Shown here: positions 25,784-34,175 of the stretch, piece after piece
How the letters are laid out: each line of letters opens with the position of its first letter
Numbering within the stretch: position 1 is the first letter of the stretch
Source: Catenibacillus scindens
GTDB lineage: Bacteria; Bacillota; Clostridia; Lachnospirales; Lachnospiraceae
Length of the DNA: 64,000 nt
Reading direction: 5' to 3'
NCBI RefSeq assembly: GCF_014202115.1
Contig: NZ_JACHFW010000005.1
Coordinates: 62,001 to 126,000 of the forward strand
Notes under the pieces: model-generated
What the model saw: only the letters and a program-made list of their open reading frames with translations
What the model was told of the DNA's origin: nothing
Databases searched by the model: none
Program-made: the position numbers and the translations under genes

Positions 25784-27109
25784 TCATCCCTCCGGTTCCA
25801 TTTTTCTAAATCGGGCGATAAAAAATCCGTCGCAGCCGTCGATCCCCTGGAAAAACTGGCGGGATTCTTCCAATTTAAAACCAAAATTTTTTTCAAACCA
25901 CACCGCGTTTTCCATATTTTCCTCCGGCGTCACTGTGCATGTGCTGTAAATAAGAGTTTTCCCCGGAGCCACATAGTTCTGAACTACAGATAAAATCTGA
26001 CGCTGAAGGGCGGCAAGCTGGGTGATCTGTTGCCGGGTAATCCGGTATTTAATATCCGGTTTTTTTCCGATAACGCCAAGGCCGGAACAAGGCAGGTCCG
26101 CCAGCACCACATCGGCCTTTCCCACATCCTCACTGTTTAGGACAAGGGCGTCCCTCACCTGCACCGTCACATTGGGAAGGCCCAGGCGTCTTACATTGTC
26201 CTCGATCAACTCCACTTTCTCATAGGACACATCTCTGGCATAAACATGGCCCTGATCCCCGGTTCCCTGGGCCATGGACAAAAGCTTCCCACCGGCATGA
26301 CAGCTTTTCCCACCGGGGGCCGCACACACGTCCATCACTGTGTCCCCCCTGCAGATTCCGGCCATCTCCACCACCATCATGGAACTTTCATCCTGAACGG
26401 CATACCGGCCTTCCTGAAAACTTTTCAACTCACCGATAGAATCAAACCCGGAAATTCGCAGAGCGTAGGGAAGCAAGACGCCGGGATCAGCTTTAACCCC
26501 TTCCTGCTCCAGGATCTTAACTGTCTCTTGTACACCTTCTTCGTCCACACAGCGCACTGTCACCGGGTGGACCGCCAGGCTGTCCTTTAATATCGTCTCA
26601 GCCTGGTTAAATCCAAAAGTTTCAATAAAGTAACTGCCAAGCCACTGGGGCACTGAAAAGATAACAGACAGGTAAAGCTCCGGCTCCATTTCCCGGTCCG
26701 GCCATGGAATCTGATCCACATTTCGGCTGATATTGCGCAGCACACCGTTGACGAAGCCCCGAAGATTTTTAAATCCCCGGCGGACCGCCAGCTTGACAGC
26801 CTCATTGCAGGCCGCGCTGTGGGGAATGCTCTCCATATATAAAATCTGATAGACAGACATGCGCAGGATATTTTTAAGCACCGGTTTAATCTTAGACACT
26901 TTCACCGACGAAAACCTGCCGATGACATAATCCAGAGTGACCATCCGCTCCAAGGTTCCTTTAAAAAGCCGGCTCATAAACCGCCGTTCCTGCTTTTCCA
27001 GATATTGGTACTTCATAAGCATCTGGCTGTGGACCACATGGGACGGACGTTCCTGCCGGGTCACCTCCATAAGCATATCCAGCACCAGTTCACGTGTATT
27101 TTCTGACAA
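25784..27109 (-). CDS. rsmB: 16S rRNA (cytosine-967-C5)-methyltransferase RsmB
   Basis: SAM-dependent m5C methyltransferase. An N-terminal NusB-like domain (about 1-140, SRLFKGTLERMVTLDYVIGRFS) precedes the catalytic domain with DVCAAPGGKSCHA, DLPCSGLGVIGKKPDIK (catalytic Cys in PCSG) and STCTVTPEEN. The start is a TTG at 27107-27109 with AGGAGG a few bases upstream. Length of 441 residues is normal. Confidence 0.95.
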   Translation of the reverse strand: MSENTRELVLDMLMEVTRQERPSHVVHSQMLMKYQYLEKQERRFMSRLFKGTLERMVTLDYVIGRFSSVKVSKIKPVLKNILRMSVYQILYMESIPHSAACNEAVKLAVRRGFKNLRGFVNGVLRNISRNVDQIPWPDREMEPELYLSVIFSVPQWLGSYFIETFGFNQAETILKDSLAVHPVTVRCVDEEGVQETVKILEQEGVKADPGVLLPYALRISGFDSIGELKSFQEGRYAVQDESSMMVVEMAGICRGDTVMDVCAAPGGKSCHAGGKLLSMAQGTGDQGHVYARDVSYEKVELIEDNVRRLGLPNVTVQVRDALVLNSEDVGKADVVLADLPCSGLGVIGKKPDIKYRITRQQITQLAALQRQILSVVQNYVAPGKTLIYSTCTVTPEENMENAVWFEKNFGFKLEESRQFFQGIDGCDGFFIARFRKMEPEG

Positions 27110-27119
27110 TTTTTTCCTC

Positions 27120-27839
27120 CTACTCCCTGCGTCGGCCTCTGGTCAGGATCAGAAGGCGCAAAAGCTGCAGAATCATTCCTGCGGCGCTGGCCACATAAGT
27201 GAGTGCCGCGGCCCGCAGTACCTTTTTGGCCCCCTCATTTTCATCGCCCATAAGTATCCCGCTTCCAGAAAGAATACGCAGACCTCTGGCGGAAGCGTTA
27301 AATTCCACCGGAAGGGTAACTAAATGAAACAGTACCACCGCTGTAAACAAAACAATACCCACAGTGATCAGCGTCTGGTTAAATCCCATAAGAATGCCGA
27401 TGAGGATGAGAGGCCACGAGATCACCGCTCCGAAATTGGCCACAGGCACAAGACTTCCCCGGATTTTTAAGGGCAGATAGCCTCCTGCGTGCTGAATGGC
27501 ATGACCGCATTCGTGGGCCGCCACGCTGACCGCCGCCACAGAAGTGGAACTGTATACCGGGTCAGACAAAGCCAATGTTTTATTCCGGGGATCATAATGA
27601 TCGTTGAGATTTCCCCGCACATGGATCACACGCACATCATAGATGCCCGACTGCGCAAGAATGTGCTGGGCCGCCTGGGCGCCGGTCATACCCCTGATGG
27701 TCGCCACTGTGGAAAAGCGGTTAAAAGCCGACCTCACCCCTGCCGACGCCCACAAAGACAGCACAACGCCGATAATGACTAAAAGATAGGTCCAGTCAAA
27801 ATAAAATCTTGGGTAACCAAAACCAATATAGGCCATCAT
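27120..27839 (-). CDS. yugP: YugP-family membrane zinc metallopeptidase
   Basis: Predicted membrane-bound zinc peptidase of PF04298; its substrate is unknown. The 239 residues have a membrane segment near the N-terminus, the zinc site HECGHAIQHAGGY, a pair of membrane segments after it, and one near the C-terminus (AALTYVASAAGMILQLL). GGAG lies 8 nt before the ATG at 27839; ATG at 27845 is an alternative. It is embedded between fmt and rsmB in the translation operon, a common Clostridia arrangement. Confidence 0.88.
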   Translation of the reverse strand: MMAYIGFGYPRFYFDWTYLLVIIGVVLSLWASAGVRSAFNRFSTVATIRGMTGAQAAQHILAQSGIYDVRVIHVRGNLNDHYDPRNKTLALSDPVYSSTSVAAVSVAAHECGHAIQHAGGYLPLKIRGSLVPVANFGAVISWPLILIGILMGFNQTLITVGIVLFTAVVLFHLVTLPVEFNASARGLRILSGSGILMGDENEGAKKVLRAAALTYVASAAGMILQLLRLLILTRGRRRE

Positions 27840-27857
27840 ATCCATCACTCCAAACCA

Positions 27858-28793
27858 TTAATCCGGGAGGATCTCCCCGGTTTTTAAAGAGTATCCTCTC
27901 ATAAATGCCTGGGCATCCATGCGCTTCTTCCCTTCCATCTGAAGTTGGGTAACCGCCAACGCCCCTTTTCCGGTTTTAATAATAAAGCACTCTTTTGTGA
28001 TTTCAACAATTTCTCCCAGCTCGCCCTCATATTCTTTATCCACCACCTGGGCTCTCCAGATTTTCAGCGTCTTGCCGTGGAGTTTTGTGTAGGCGCTCGG
28101 CCACGGATTCAGACCGCGGATGAGCCGCTCCAATTCCAGAGCCGGCTTTGAAAAATCCATCTCTCCCATGGTTTTTGTCAGCATTTTTGCGTACTGCCCC
28201 GCCTGACTGTCATCCTGGGGCGTGGCCGTCAAAGTTCCGTCGGCGATGGCGTCCAGAGTTTTTATGAGCAGATCCGCCCCCATTGCCGCCAGCTTATCAT
28301 GAAGGCTGCCTCCGGTTTCATCAGGATCAAGGGCTACTTCCGTCTTCATGAGCATGTCTCCGGTATCCAGCCCCTCGGCCATATACATGGTAGTCACGCC
28401 GCTGACGTTCTCCCCGTTGATTACCGCCCACTGGATGGGCGCCGCTCCACGGTATTTTGGCAGCAGGGAGGCATGGACATTAATGCAGCCATACTCCGGA
28501 ATATCCAAAATTTCTTTAGGAAGAATCTGACCAAAAGCCACCACCACAATGACTTGGGGTGCAAGATCTTTCATCGTCTGGATAAACTGAGGATCTCTTG
28601 CTTTCACCGGCTGATAGACAGGGATATTATATTCCACAGCCTTTTCCTTCACCGGCGAATAGGTCACCGCCTTTCCCCGGCCCCTGGCTTTATCCGGCTG
28701 GGTCACAACGCCGATGACCTCATGGCCGCAGTCAATAAGCTTTTGGAGGGTGGGCACAGCAAAATCCGGTGTCCCCATAAAAACAACCTTCAT
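27858..28793 (-). CDS. fmt: Methionyl-tRNA formyltransferase
   Basis: Formylates Met-tRNAfMet with 10-formyl-THF for initiation. The 311 residues start MKVVFMGTPDFAVPTLQKL and contain KARGRGKAVTYSPVK and the catalytic HASLLPKYRGAAPIQWAVINGE region, with the C-terminal tRNA-binding OB domain. It begins two bases after the def stop, so the two functions that add and remove the formyl group are coupled. Confidence 0.97.
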   Translation of the reverse strand: MKVVFMGTPDFAVPTLQKLIDCGHEVIGVVTQPDKARGRGKAVTYSPVKEKAVEYNIPVYQPVKARDPQFIQTMKDLAPQVIVVVAFGQILPKEILDIPEYGCINVHASLLPKYRGAAPIQWAVINGENVSGVTTMYMAEGLDTGDMLMKTEVALDPDETGGSLHDKLAAMGADLLIKTLDAIADGTLTATPQDDSQAGQYAKMLTKTMGEMDFSKPALELERLIRGLNPWPSAYTKLHGKTLKIWRAQVVDKEYEGELGEIVEITKECFIIKTGKGALAVTQLQMEGKKRMDAQAFMRGYSLKTGEILPD

Positions 28794-28795
28794 GA

Positions 28796-29296
28796 TTACT
28801 CTTCGTCCCCTTTCTCCATCTCCTCTTCTTCCGGCTCATAGGTCACGTCTCTCAACGGACCTTCCACAAGTTCTGTGTAAAGATGTCCGTCTAAATGGTC
28901 AAATTCATGGCACATAGCCCTGGCAAACAACTCGGTTCCCTCCACCTCAAAAGGATTCATATCCTTATCGAAAGCTTTGGCTTTTACATAGTTTGGCCGT
29001 GTCACAACGCCGCACTTGCCGGGAACGCTTAAACATCCCTCATCTCCGGTCTGCTCCCCATCTGTAGCTATGATCTCAGGATTAATAAACACATAGGGCC
29101 CTTCCCCCACATCAATAACGACAATACGTTTTAAAATCCCCACCTGGGGAGCCGCCAGTCCTACGCCGTTGGCCTCGTACATCGTATCCAGCATATCGTC
29201 AATGAGCTGGCTCACTCTGGGAGTGATCTCTTTCACCACTTTCGCCTTTTTATTTAATATGGGATCTCCCTGATAACGTAAATTACGGATTGCCAT
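28796..29296 (-). CDS. def: Peptide deformylase
   Basis: Iron or zinc hydrolase that removes the N-formyl group from nascent proteins. All three motifs are present: GVGLAAPQVG, EGCLSVPG and HEFDHLDG. At 166 residues it is a compact type. The acidic tail EPEEEEMEKGDEE is an extension beyond the catalytic core. It follows priA by 73 nt. Confidence 0.97.
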   Translation of the reverse strand: MAIRNLRYQGDPILNKKAKVVKEITPRVSQLIDDMLDTMYEANGVGLAAPQVGILKRIVVIDVGEGPYVFINPEIIATDGEQTGDEGCLSVPGKCGVVTRPNYVKAKAFDKDMNPFEVEGTELFARAMCHEFDHLDGHLYTELVEGPLRDVTYEPEEEEMEKGDEE

Positions 29297-29339
29297 AATC
29301 TATTCTCTCCTTTTCTACAGTTTTTTTATTCATGTAATG

Positions 29340-29350
29340 TAACTATTCTG
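29340..29350. repeat. Half copy of the family 1 repeat
   Basis: TAACTATTCTG between priA and def matches the left arm of the element at 1970-2024 with one change; no right arm is visible. Confidence 0.4.
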
Positions 29351-29369
29351 CTACGGCACTGGTTTTGTA

Positions 29370-31637
29370 TCAATACACAGACATGGGATCCATGTCAAAT
29401 TGCAGGCTCACTTCCCTTGAATATTCGCTGGTTCTCATATATTTTTCCAGAAATTCCCTGGCCTGTATCAAAGCAGAATAATTTTTATGCTTTAAATAAA
29501 ATACTTTTCGGTATACATCCTTGCCTTTGGAAATGGAAGCGTCCGACGGCCCCACAAGGATCATTTCACCGCCATGATTTTTCGCGGCAAAATCCTTCAC
29601 CACGGCGGCCAGGGCATGGATCTGCTTTCCAACCTTTCCTTCATCTCTTCCAAGGGCCAGCACCACAAGCATATGGACAGCCGGCGGGTAATTCATCATG
29701 GCCCGGTAGTTAATCTCCTGGCGGTAAAAGGACAGGTAATCCTGACGGCTGGCGCAGACAATGCTGTAATGCTCCGGATTATAGGTCTGGATCACCACCT
29801 GTCCCGGTTTCTGGTCCCGGCCGCTGCGCCCGGCCGCCTGAGTCAAAAGCTGAAAAGTCCGCTCGGCGGCCATATAGTCGTTGGAAAACATGGAAAGATC
29901 GGCGGCCAGGACGCCCACCACGGTCACATTGGGAAAATCGTGGCCTTTGACAATCATCTGGGTTCCCACAAGGATATCCCCCTCATGGCGGCGAAACTTT
30001 TCCAGTATATTTTCCATACTGTCTTTTTGTGCCGTAGTATCCCGGTCCAGCCTGAGGACTTTCACTCCCGGCAATGTCTGATAAATAAGCTGCTCCACTT
30101 TCTGGGTTCCCAAGCCGAAGCCGGCAATATAGGGAGAACCGCACTGGGGGCATACTTTCGGCAGCGGCTGTTCCCAACCACAGTAGTGGCATTTAAGCAT
30201 ACCTCCTGTATGGACCGTCATGGACACGTCGCAGTGGCGACACTTAAAGACATAGCCGCAGCTTCGGCAGGACACAAATCCGGCGAATCCCCGGCGGTTT
30301 AAAAACAGAATAATCTGTTCTTTCCGGGCCAGAGCCTCCTCCATATATTTTAACAGTTTTCCGCTGAAAATACCTTTGTTATTCCGGCGAAACTCCTCCC
30401 GCAGATCTACCACGGACACCTGGGGCAGCCGGCTTCCTGACCGGGCTCTTGATGTGAGGGTATGAAGGCTGTAAATCCCCGCCTTTGCCCGGCCGTAGGA
30501 CTCCACAGACGGCGTTGCGGAGCCAAGAACCAGCTTTGCCCCCGCCATCTTCACCCGCCAGGCTGCCACATCCCTGGCATGATAACGGGGCGTGTTTTCA
30601 CTTTTATAGGCCCCATCGTGTTCCTCATCCACAATAATCATTCCCAGGCGGTCAAAAGGCATAAACAGGGCGGACCGGGGACCTACCACAATATCCACTT
30701 TCCCCCGCTTTGCCCGCAGATACTGGTCATACTTTTCCCCGTCAGACAGGCGTGAGTTCATCACTGCCACCCTGTCGCCGAAGCGGGCATGAAAACGGGA
30801 CACAGTCTGGAGTGACAAGGCGATCTCCGGGATCAGGACAATAGCCTGGCGCCCTTTTTCCAAAATCCGGGCAATAAGGGCCATATACACTTCCGTCTTG
30901 CCGCTGCCGGTAACCCCAAAAAGCAGGTGAACCAGATGGGATGTGTCATTTAAAATATCATCCACAGCCCTCTGCTGCTCCTCATTAAGAACTACCGCCG
31001 CCTCCGGGGGCATATAAGCCTTCACGGGGCTGCGGTAACGGCGGAAGGTCTGTTCCACCAGTATTCCCTCATCAACAAGGGCCTGTACCACAGTTTTTGA
31101 CGCCTTCACTCCGGCCTTTATATCCTCCATGGACAGACTAACGCCGCCGTCTTCTCCGGACAGCGCCGGAGCCAGAAAAAAGTCTATCAGCCTTTTTCTC
31201 GCCTCATACCTTTTATCATTTTTTATTTTCTCATAATACTGTGAAACTGCAAAGTGGTCCGGATTCAGGCCGTAAGTCCGCTCCACAATGGCTCTGACCT
31301 GGCGCCGCACTGGGATCACGGTCTTTAGAGCCTGGCTCATGGTCCCGCCGTAAACTTTTTTAATCTGCCAGGCCAGACGGATGAGCTGGCTTTCTATGGC
31401 AAGCTCGCTGTTGACCACCTGAGAAATTTCCTTTATTTTATTGACATCATAATCTGGCTGTCCGGTCATATTGACTACAAAACCCTGGATCTGACGGTCC
31501 CCCTTTCCAAAGGGGATCATCACCTGACTGCCGATATCCACCTGTCCGGCCAGGCGCTCCGGTATTTTGTAGGCAAAAACCCGGTCCAGGTTTCCTGCCG
31601 CAATATCCACCACAACATCCGCGTATACATCCGGCAT
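29370..31637 (-). CDS. priA: Primosomal protein N' (replication restart helicase PriA)
   Basis: 3'-5' helicase that reloads the replisome at stalled forks. The N-terminal DNA-binding domain (MPDVYADVVVDIAAGNLDRVFAY) is followed by the helicase core with Walker A GVTGSGKTEVY and Walker B DEEHD, and by the zinc-binding cysteine cluster (CRSCGYVFKCRHC, CHYCG, CPQCGS). Length is 755 residues. I chose 31637 because the predicted promoter at 31739-31767 lies upstream and because the extra 37 codons in the frame look non-coding. It is the first gene of the run leading to thiN. Confidence 0.96.
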   Translation of the reverse strand: MPDVYADVVVDIAAGNLDRVFAYKIPERLAGQVDIGSQVMIPFGKGDRQIQGFVVNMTGQPDYDVNKIKEISQVVNSELAIESQLIRLAWQIKKVYGGTMSQALKTVIPVRRQVRAIVERTYGLNPDHFAVSQYYEKIKNDKRYEARKRLIDFFLAPALSGEDGGVSLSMEDIKAGVKASKTVVQALVDEGILVEQTFRRYRSPVKAYMPPEAAVVLNEEQQRAVDDILNDTSHLVHLLFGVTGSGKTEVYMALIARILEKGRQAIVLIPEIALSLQTVSRFHARFGDRVAVMNSRLSDGEKYDQYLRAKRGKVDIVVGPRSALFMPFDRLGMIIVDEEHDGAYKSENTPRYHARDVAAWRVKMAGAKLVLGSATPSVESYGRAKAGIYSLHTLTSRARSGSRLPQVSVVDLREEFRRNNKGIFSGKLLKYMEEALARKEQIILFLNRRGFAGFVSCRSCGYVFKCRHCDVSMTVHTGGMLKCHYCGWEQPLPKVCPQCGSPYIAGFGLGTQKVEQLIYQTLPGVKVLRLDRDTTAQKDSMENILEKFRRHEGDILVGTQMIVKGHDFPNVTVVGVLAADLSMFSNDYMAAERTFQLLTQAAGRSGRDQKPGQVVIQTYNPEHYSIVCASRQDYLSFYRQEINYRAMMNYPPAVHMLVVLALGRDEGKVGKQIHALAAVVKDFAAKNHGGEMILVGPSDASISKGKDVYRKVFYLKHKNYSALIQAREFLEKYMRTSEYSREVSLQFDMDPMSVY

Positions 31638-31738
31638 CGCATCACACCTTGTTTTTCTCATGTTTGTCGGGATTGCGAACGCACAAAGCGGGGAGCAATC
31701 CGTGTCTAATGCCCCTTTATCTGGCAACTCATTCATAT

Positions 31739-31767
31739 AGTATATCATTCAGAGCCTTAAACTGCAA
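31739..31767 (-). promoter_or_regulatory. Predicted promoter of the priA-to-thiN operon
   Basis: Minus strand TTGCAG (31762-31767), 17 nt, TATACT (31739-31744). Its position overlaps the longer possible priA frame and supports the shorter start. Confidence 0.65.
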
Positions 31768-31798
31768 TCCGCCTTTGAAAGTTTTCCATAACAGTTGG

Positions 31799-31811
31799 TA
31801 ACTATTCAGCC
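31799..31811. repeat. Half copy of the family 1 repeat
   Basis: TAACTATTCAGCC, identical to the left arm at 1970-1982, without a matching right arm nearby. Confidence 0.55.
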
Positions 31812-31878
31812 CGCCGCACTATATTTTTCTTACCGAATGTAGTAAACTGAAATTAATGAAAATCCAGAAAGGGCGAAG

Positions 31879-31947
31879 ATGTATGATAAGTTCAAGCAGA
31901 ACTTAGCTGCTCAGTTTTCAAATGACAGAAGCAGGTATATGGAGTAA
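31879..31947 (+). CDS. Possible 22-residue small ORF ahead of the amidotransferase
   Basis: ATG to TAA encodes a short hydrophilic peptide (MYDKFKQNLAAQFSNDRSRYME) with GGGCGAAG just upstream. It could be a leader peptide, the end of a decayed gene, or chance. No family is recognised. Confidence 0.25.
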   Translation: MYDKFKQNLAAQFSNDRSRYME

Positions 31948-32001
31948 CCTTTCCGTCAAAAACGGCATCTCTATATAGTAAAACACTTTTGGAAGTGTCT
32001 T

Positions 32002-32670
32002 ATGTCTAAAATCCTTATCGCCGCTGCCGGCCCGCGCTACGACAACTATGTCCGTGCGGTCCGCCGGCAGGGCGCTGATTCTGTTCTTTCCCTGTCCGCT
32101 GCCGGTCTGGCATCCTTTGACGGACTTCTCCTGCCGGGAGGCTATGACGTAAACCCGGTTCTTTACGGCGAAAAAAACACAGCATCCCGGCATATTGATG
32201 ATTTCCTGGATCTCTCTCAACTCGCCCTCCTCGACCACTTTGTCCGGGCCAAAAAACCAGTTCTTGGCATATGCCGGGGGCATCAGGTGATCAATGTATA
32301 CTTTGGCGGCACGCTGATTCAGCACATGGCCGGCGTAAACCTTCATCAGCATCCGGACAAAGATCTTCTCCATCCGGTGACAACCAGCACCAATTTTCGC
32401 CTCTATGATCTTTACAAAGGAAAAACTCTGACAGTTAATTCCAATCATCATCAGGCCATCGGACGGATCGGCAAAGATCTTATTCCCGTCCAGCGCAGCC
32501 CTGACGGTTGTATCGAAGCCATGATCCACAGATCTCTCCCTCTGCTGTCTGTCCAGTGGCATCCGGAACGAATGCCCTTAAAATATTCTCCCCAAGGCGA
32601 ATACAGAGCAACATTGGCCGACGGTTCTCTGATCTTCAGGGATTTTATAGGAGCCTGCTCCCACCAGTAG
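32002..32670 (+). CDS. Class I glutamine amidotransferase, gamma-glutamyl-GABA hydrolase family
   Basis: Likely hydrolyses gamma-glutamyl amide bonds (peptidase C26, PuuD-like). The 222 residues show LLLPGGYDVNP, the nucleophile elbow GICRGHQVIN with the catalytic Cys, NSNHHQAI, and the His-Glu pair in SVQWHPE. No synthetase or transporter for a gamma-glutamyl substrate lies nearby, so the substrate stays open. A small stem, ACACTT/AAGTGT (31983-31998), covers the region just before the ATG and may affect translation. A frame on the opposite strand over the same DNA has no motifs. Confidence 0.9.
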   Translation: MSKILIAAAGPRYDNYVRAVRRQGADSVLSLSAAGLASFDGLLLPGGYDVNPVLYGEKNTASRHIDDFLDLSQLALLDHFVRAKKPVLGICRGHQVINVYFGGTLIQHMAGVNLHQHPDKDLLHPVTTSTNFRLYDLYKGKTLTVNSNHHQAIGRIGKDLIPVQRSPDGCIEAMIHRSLPLLSVQWHPERMPLKYSPQGEYRATLADGSLIFRDFIGACSHQ

Positions 32671-32720
32671 TCCCTGCCGCCTCATCCCTGTTATTTTCCC
32701 CCTGGTTTTTCTTCTAAATA

Positions 32721-32769
32721 CCAAATGGCCCTGTCCGGGTCAGGGAGCTTATCCGGACAGAGCCATTGG
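32721..32769 (+). terminator. Long hairpin after the amidotransferase
   Basis: CCAAATGGCCCTGTCCGG (32721-32738) pairs with CCGGACAGAGCCATTGG (32753-32769). There is no strong U-tract after it, so it may be a 3' stabilising structure rather than a terminator. Confidence 0.55.
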
Positions 32770-32782
32770 CTTATGCTTATGA

Positions 32783-32835
32783 GATGGTGTTGGGGGCCAA
32801 AAAGCCTTTTGACCCCCTGGCATCATGAGATTAAG
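32783..32835. repeat. Inverted-repeat element, family 2 copy B
   Basis: Core hairpin GGGGGCCAAAA / TTTTGACCCCC (32792-32817), flanked by GAGATGG on the left and TGGCATCATGAGAT on the right. Hairpin plan and right flank match the element at 13886-14024. Confidence 0.6.
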
Positions 32836-32874
32836 TGGGCTGAGCGCCGGATCATGAAGTCATCGGACACGCAA

Positions 32875-32926
32875 AAGGGGCTGACACCTGGGAAATCAAT
32901 TTCTCAACTCCCAGGGCCAGCCCCTT
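32875..32926. terminator. Hairpin between convergent amidotransferase and pyrF
   Basis: AAGGGGCTG (32875-32883) with CCTGGGA inside pairs with the CCCAGG and CAGCCCCTT arm ending near 32925. T-rich DNA follows on the plus side and TTTTG on the minus side. Confidence 0.75.
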
Positions 32927-32953
32927 ATCTGTTTTTAGTCCTTTATTTCATTT

Positions 32954-33877
32954 TTATCCGATGGCAGACCCAATGTCCTCGCGCATATCAATAACTGCCT
33001 GGCGTGAGGCGTCGGCAAAGTTTTCAGGTCCGAATTTGGCATACTTTTCCTGCTTGTAGGCCGCGATAATGCCTCTGGAAGAATTGACGATAGCGCCAAG
33101 GCCATCCTCGTTAAAATAGTTCACCAGATCGGAACCTTTGGCACCCTGAGCGCCGTAGCCCGGCACAAGGATATAAGTTTTAGGCATCAGCTTGCGGAGT
33201 ACCGCGCCCATTTCCGGATAGGTAGCACCCACAACAGCGCCTACATAACTGTATCCGCATGTTCCCATATGCTGCTCTCCCCACTGTACAACTTTCTCGG
33301 CCACAAGTTCATAGAGAGGACGGCCATTCACTAACTGATCCTGGAACTCACCGCTGGATGGGTTGGAGGTCTTTGTCAGAATAAACATACCTTTCTTTTC
33401 AGGGACAGCCACATCAATAAAAGGCTGAACGCTGTCTGTACCCATATATGGGTTAATTGTCACGAAATCTTCATCAAAGCCGTAGTAGGATTTGCTTCCC
33501 ACCATCACTTTTCCAAGGTGGCCTGTGGCGTAAGCGCCGGATGTGGAACCGATATCTCCGCGTTTAATATCACCGATCACAATAAGATCCTTGCTGTGAC
33601 AGTAATCCACTGTCTTTTTAAAGGCCATAAGTCCCGGAATACCAAACTGTTCATACATGGCGATCTGGGGTTTTACTGCCGGGATCAGGTCATATGTGGC
33701 ATCCACGATGGCTTTGTTAAACTGCCAGATAGCCTCGGCAGCCCCCTCCAGGGTCTCGCCAAAATCTTTATAAGCTTTTTCCTTGATATGCTCCGGCACA
33801 TAAGAAAGCATTGGATCCAGGCCAACTTCAATGGGTGCCTTTGTCTTTTTAATCTTTTCTACTAATTTATCAATCAC
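32954..33877 (-). CDS. pyrF: Orotidine 5'-phosphate decarboxylase (type 2)
   Basis: Last step of UMP synthesis. The 307 residues belong to the longer type 2 family: EVGLDPMLSYVP near the start and the catalytic Lys-Asp array in GDIKRGDIGSTSGAYA. The start is a GTG at 33877, chosen for AGGAGG 8 nt upstream (33886-33891). An upstream ATG at 33919 would put part of a dispersed repeat into the protein. It stands alone here, apart from other pyr genes. Confidence 0.95.
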   Translation of the reverse strand: MIDKLVEKIKKTKAPIEVGLDPMLSYVPEHIKEKAYKDFGETLEGAAEAIWQFNKAIVDATYDLIPAVKPQIAMYEQFGIPGLMAFKKTVDYCHSKDLIVIGDIKRGDIGSTSGAYATGHLGKVMVGSKSYYGFDEDFVTINPYMGTDSVQPFIDVAVPEKKGMFILTKTSNPSSGEFQDQLVNGRPLYELVAEKVVQWGEQHMGTCGYSYVGAVVGATYPEMGAVLRKLMPKTYILVPGYGAQGAKGSDLVNYFNEDGLGAIVNSSRGIIAAYKQEKYAKFGPENFADASRQAVIDMREDIGSAIG

Positions 33878-33904
33878 TGGGAAGCCCTCCTTTTTCTTGC
33901 ATTG

Positions 33905-33979
33905 TAACAATTCAGCCATGCCTCTAAAAATTCCCGCAGCTAATGCTGCTTTACCGTCGCTTGTGCGGCTGAATAGTCA
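33905..33979. repeat. Dispersed palindromic repeat, family 1, full copy with loop insertion
   Basis: TAACAATTCAGCC (33905-33917) faces GGCTGAATAGTCA (33967-33979). Interior words ATTCAGCCATG and AAAATTCCCGCAGCTAA match the copy at 1970-2024 closely; about 19 extra bases (near 33946-33964) separate the two. Confidence 0.85.
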
Positions 33980-33986
33980 CCTTGCA

Positions 33987-34011
33987 TTACTGCTCACAAA
34001 GTGGACAGTAA
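33987..34011. repeat. Short palindrome, family 1
   Basis: TTACTGCTCAC, AAA, GTGGACAGTAA: a compact hairpin directly beside the previous copy, in the pyrF/ABC-F divergent region. Confidence 0.6.
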
Positions 34012-34062
34012 CCTCTTTGCCTCATTTTACCATAGGATAACCTGTGGCGCAACATTCTGTCA

Positions 34063-34091
34063 TTGCTTTTCCCACAGGTTTCATGTATAAT
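34063..34091 (+). promoter_or_regulatory. Predicted ABC-F promoter
   Basis: TTGCTT (34063-34068), 17 nt, TATAAT (34086-34091). CCTGTGG (34041-34047) and CCACAGG (34073-34079) form an inverted repeat around the -35 box. The leader has a CCGGG/CCCGG stem near 34114-34128. Confidence 0.7.
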
Positions 34092-34175
34092 TGTAACGCT
34101 TCATCTACAAACACCGGGTTTTTCCCGGAAGCCGGCACAAACGGCGACAAAAACACTGCAATCAGGAGTAAATTT

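Noticed and set aside
31918-32562. A 214-codon minus-strand frame opposite the amidotransferase
   Set aside because: The plus strand carries all catalytic motifs of class I amidotransferases; the antisense frame has none.
33878-33919. Longer PyrF start at 33919
   Set aside because: It would translate part of a dispersed repeat and ignores AGGAGG before the GTG at 33877.
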